Source: Clostridium sp. CAG:508 (GTDB lineage: Bacteria > Bacillota > Clostridia > TANB77 > CAG-508). From it: 6,396 nucleotides of DNA. Position numbers and translations under genes: made by a program. The stretch lies in contig FR889103.1 of NCBI GenBank assembly GCA_000435755.1, forward strand, positions 746-7,141, given 5' to 3'. The notes below the pieces were generated by a model that did no database searches, was not told the origin of the DNA, and saw only the letters and a program-made list of their open reading frames with translations. Positions 5,479-6,396 of the stretch are shown in pieces (position 1 is the stretch's first letter; each line of letters begins with the position of its first letter).

Positions 5479-5496
5479 TTATAAGGAGATTAAATT

Positions 5497-6045
5497 ATGT
5501 TAAACAATGTATATGAAGAAAAGATGAATAAAACAATTAGTGTTTTTGAGGAAAATTTATCAGAAATAAGAGCAGGTAGAGCCAATCCTGCAATATTAAA
5601 CAAAATTACAGTAGATTATTATGGAGTTCCAACACCAATAAACCAAGTAGCTGGTATCTCTGTACCAGAAGCTAGAATGATTTTAATTCAACCATGGGAT
5701 ATGAATCTTTTAAAAGAAATTGAAAAAGAAATTTTAAAATCTGACATAGGAATCAATCCAAATAATGATGGAAAAGTAATAAGATTGAACTTTCCTGAAT
5801 TAAATGAAGAGAGAAGAAAAGAAATAGTAAAGGATATAAGAAAATTAGCTGAAGAAGCTAAAGTTGCAATTCGTTCAATTAGAAGAGATGCAATGGATGA
5901 AGCTAAAGAAATGCAAAAAAAATCTGAAATAACAGAAGATGATTTAAAGAACGAAGAAAATGAAATTCAAAAGCTAACAGATAAGAAGGTTGAAGAAATT
6001 GATAGTATGTTGGCTAGTAAAGAAAGAGAAGTTATGAGCATATAA
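5497..6045 (+). CDS. frr: Ribosome recycling factor
   Basis: A 182-residue protein (family usually about 185) that, with EF-G, splits the post-termination ribosome into subunits for reuse. The two-domain L-shape is readable. The three-helix bundle is formed by residues about 1-29 and 105-180. The small beta domain (about 30-104) lies between them and includes ILNKITVDYYGVPTPINQVAGISVPEARMILIQPWD. The invariant RAGRANPAIL (25-34) and NPNNDGKVIRLNFPELNEERRKEIVK (87-112) are intact, and the C-terminal helix is Lys/Glu-rich. The ATG at 5497 has AAGGAG (5483-5488) 8 bases upstream. It follows pyrH by 18 bases and is surely cotranscribed. Immediately after its stop a long imperfect palindrome begins, separating it from uppS. 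Confidence 0.97.
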   Translation: MLNNVYEEKMNKTISVFEENLSEIRAGRANPAILNKITVDYYGVPTPINQVAGISVPEARMILIQPWDMNLLKEIEKEILKSDIGINPNNDGKVIRLNFPELNEERRKEIVKDIRKLAEEAKVAIRSIRRDAMDEAKEMQKKSEITEDDLKNEENEIQKLTDKKVEEIDSMLASKEREVMSI

Positions 6046-6168
6046 ATTCTAAAAATAATCAGCAGCTTGCTGCGTTACAGCATATTAAAAACGCGGTTAC
6101 ATACAAAAGTATGCGCCCTTGCCTTTTTAATATACTGTGCCTTGCAATCTACTAATTCTTTTTAGAAT
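6046..6168. repeat. 123-bp imperfect palindrome (MITE/REP-like element) between frr and uppS
   Basis: The element opens with ATTCTAAAAA (6046-6055) and closes with its exact reverse complement (6159-6168). The two arms of about 59 bases pair along most of their length. Inner blocks include TTGC/GCAA (6067-6070 with 6144-6147), ACAG/CTGT-like (6077-6080 with 6135-6138), ATATTAAAAA (6082-6091) with TTTTTAATAT (6124-6133), and CATAC/GTATG around the loop AAAA (6105-6108). Mismatches and small bulges are scattered. It contains no reading frame of note and is richer in G+C inside than its surroundings. It starts on the base right after the frr stop codon. I see no target duplication. The shape suits a non-autonomous mobile element or a REP/BOX-like intergenic repeat; in frr mRNA it would fold as a long hairpin that could affect uppS expression. 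Copy number elsewhere cannot be judged here. Confidence 0.75.
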
Positions 6169-6197
6169 AGAAATTAAATGATAAAGGTGAAAAGAAT

Positions 6198-6396
6198 ATG
6201 GAAGAAAAGTTATTACCAAAACATATTGCAATTATAATGGATGGAAATCGTAGATGGGCTAAAGAAAAAGGCTTGGACTATAGATTGGGACACAAAGAGG
6301 GAGCAGAAACATTAAGAAAAATTGCTAAATATGCCAATAAGCTTGGAATAAAATATTTAACAGTATATGCTTTTTCAACAGAAAATTGGAAAAGAA
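6198..6396 (+). CDS. uppS: Undecaprenyl diphosphate synthase (isoprenyl transferase), N-terminal part
   Basis: Sixty-six N-terminal residues are visible before the window ends; the family is usually about 230-260 residues. The cis-prenyltransferase joins isopentenyl diphosphate units onto farnesyl diphosphate to make the C55 lipid carrier for peptidoglycan and other wall polymers. HIAIIMDGNRRWA (residues 9-21) contains the catalytic Asp15 and diphosphate-binding Asn/Arg. GLDYRLGHKEGAE (25-37) follows, and YAFSTENWKR (57-66) is the second family signature. The ATG at 6198 has AAAGGTGA (6183-6190) 7 bases upstream. In many Bacillota uppS follows frr closely; here 152 bases, mostly the palindromic element, lie between. 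No separate promoter is clear, so it probably depends on readthrough from pyrH-frr through that element. Confidence 0.95.
   Translation, partial: MEEKLLPKHIAIIMDGNRRWAKEKGLDYRLGHKEGAETLRKIAKYANKLGIKYLTVYAFSTENWKR

Noticed and set aside
1..6396. CRISPR array, prophage or integrase genes
   Set aside because: No regularly spaced direct repeats and no phage or recombinase proteins are seen; gene content is ordinary apart from the palindromic element.

Overview
The window is a low-GC Gram-positive (Bacillota, most likely Clostridia) chromosome fragment. The coding regions are very AT-rich, use AAGGAG/AGGTGAT-type ribosome binding sites and include TTG starts. They encode a SigH-type sporulation/transition sigma factor, a YkuD L,D-transpeptidase, an LPXTG protein with a sortase, and the conserved pyrH-frr-uppS order. 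Species cannot be fixed from this sequence.

Layout. Bases 1-243 are the 3' end of an unrecognised gene whose base composition (about 44% GC by hand count over 1-240) stands out from what follows. An intrinsic terminator closes it at 256-290. A perfect-consensus vegetative promoter (332-360) then drives sigH, followed on the same strand by a tRNA-Thr(GGT), the L,D-transpeptidase gene and the ribosome-associated ATPase gene ychF. I see no convincing internal promoter or strong terminator between these, so they may form one mixed mRNA/tRNA unit. An A-tract-flanked promoter (3450-3478) and an AU-only leader hairpin precede a small LPXTG wall protein. That gene runs head-on into a sortase gene on the minus strand, and the two share a bidirectional terminator. 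Divergent from the sortase is the pyrH (UMP kinase), frr (ribosome recycling factor), uppS (undecaprenyl diphosphate synthase, cut by the window end) cluster.

How the genes relate. pyrH, frr and uppS are the usual housekeeping group linking nucleotide synthesis, translation recycling and the lipid carrier for wall synthesis. The L,D-transpeptidase, the sortase and its likely LPXTG substrate all act at the cell wall, so the window has an envelope theme between housekeeping genes.

The most unusual structure is a 123-bp imperfect palindrome (6046-6168). It begins on the base after the frr stop codon and separates frr from uppS. It has perfect 10-bp terminal inverted repeats and a four-base loop, and looks like a MITE- or REP-like dispersed element. 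I found no clear evidence of a wholly new system; this palindrome and the sortase/substrate pair are the best candidates for follow-up.
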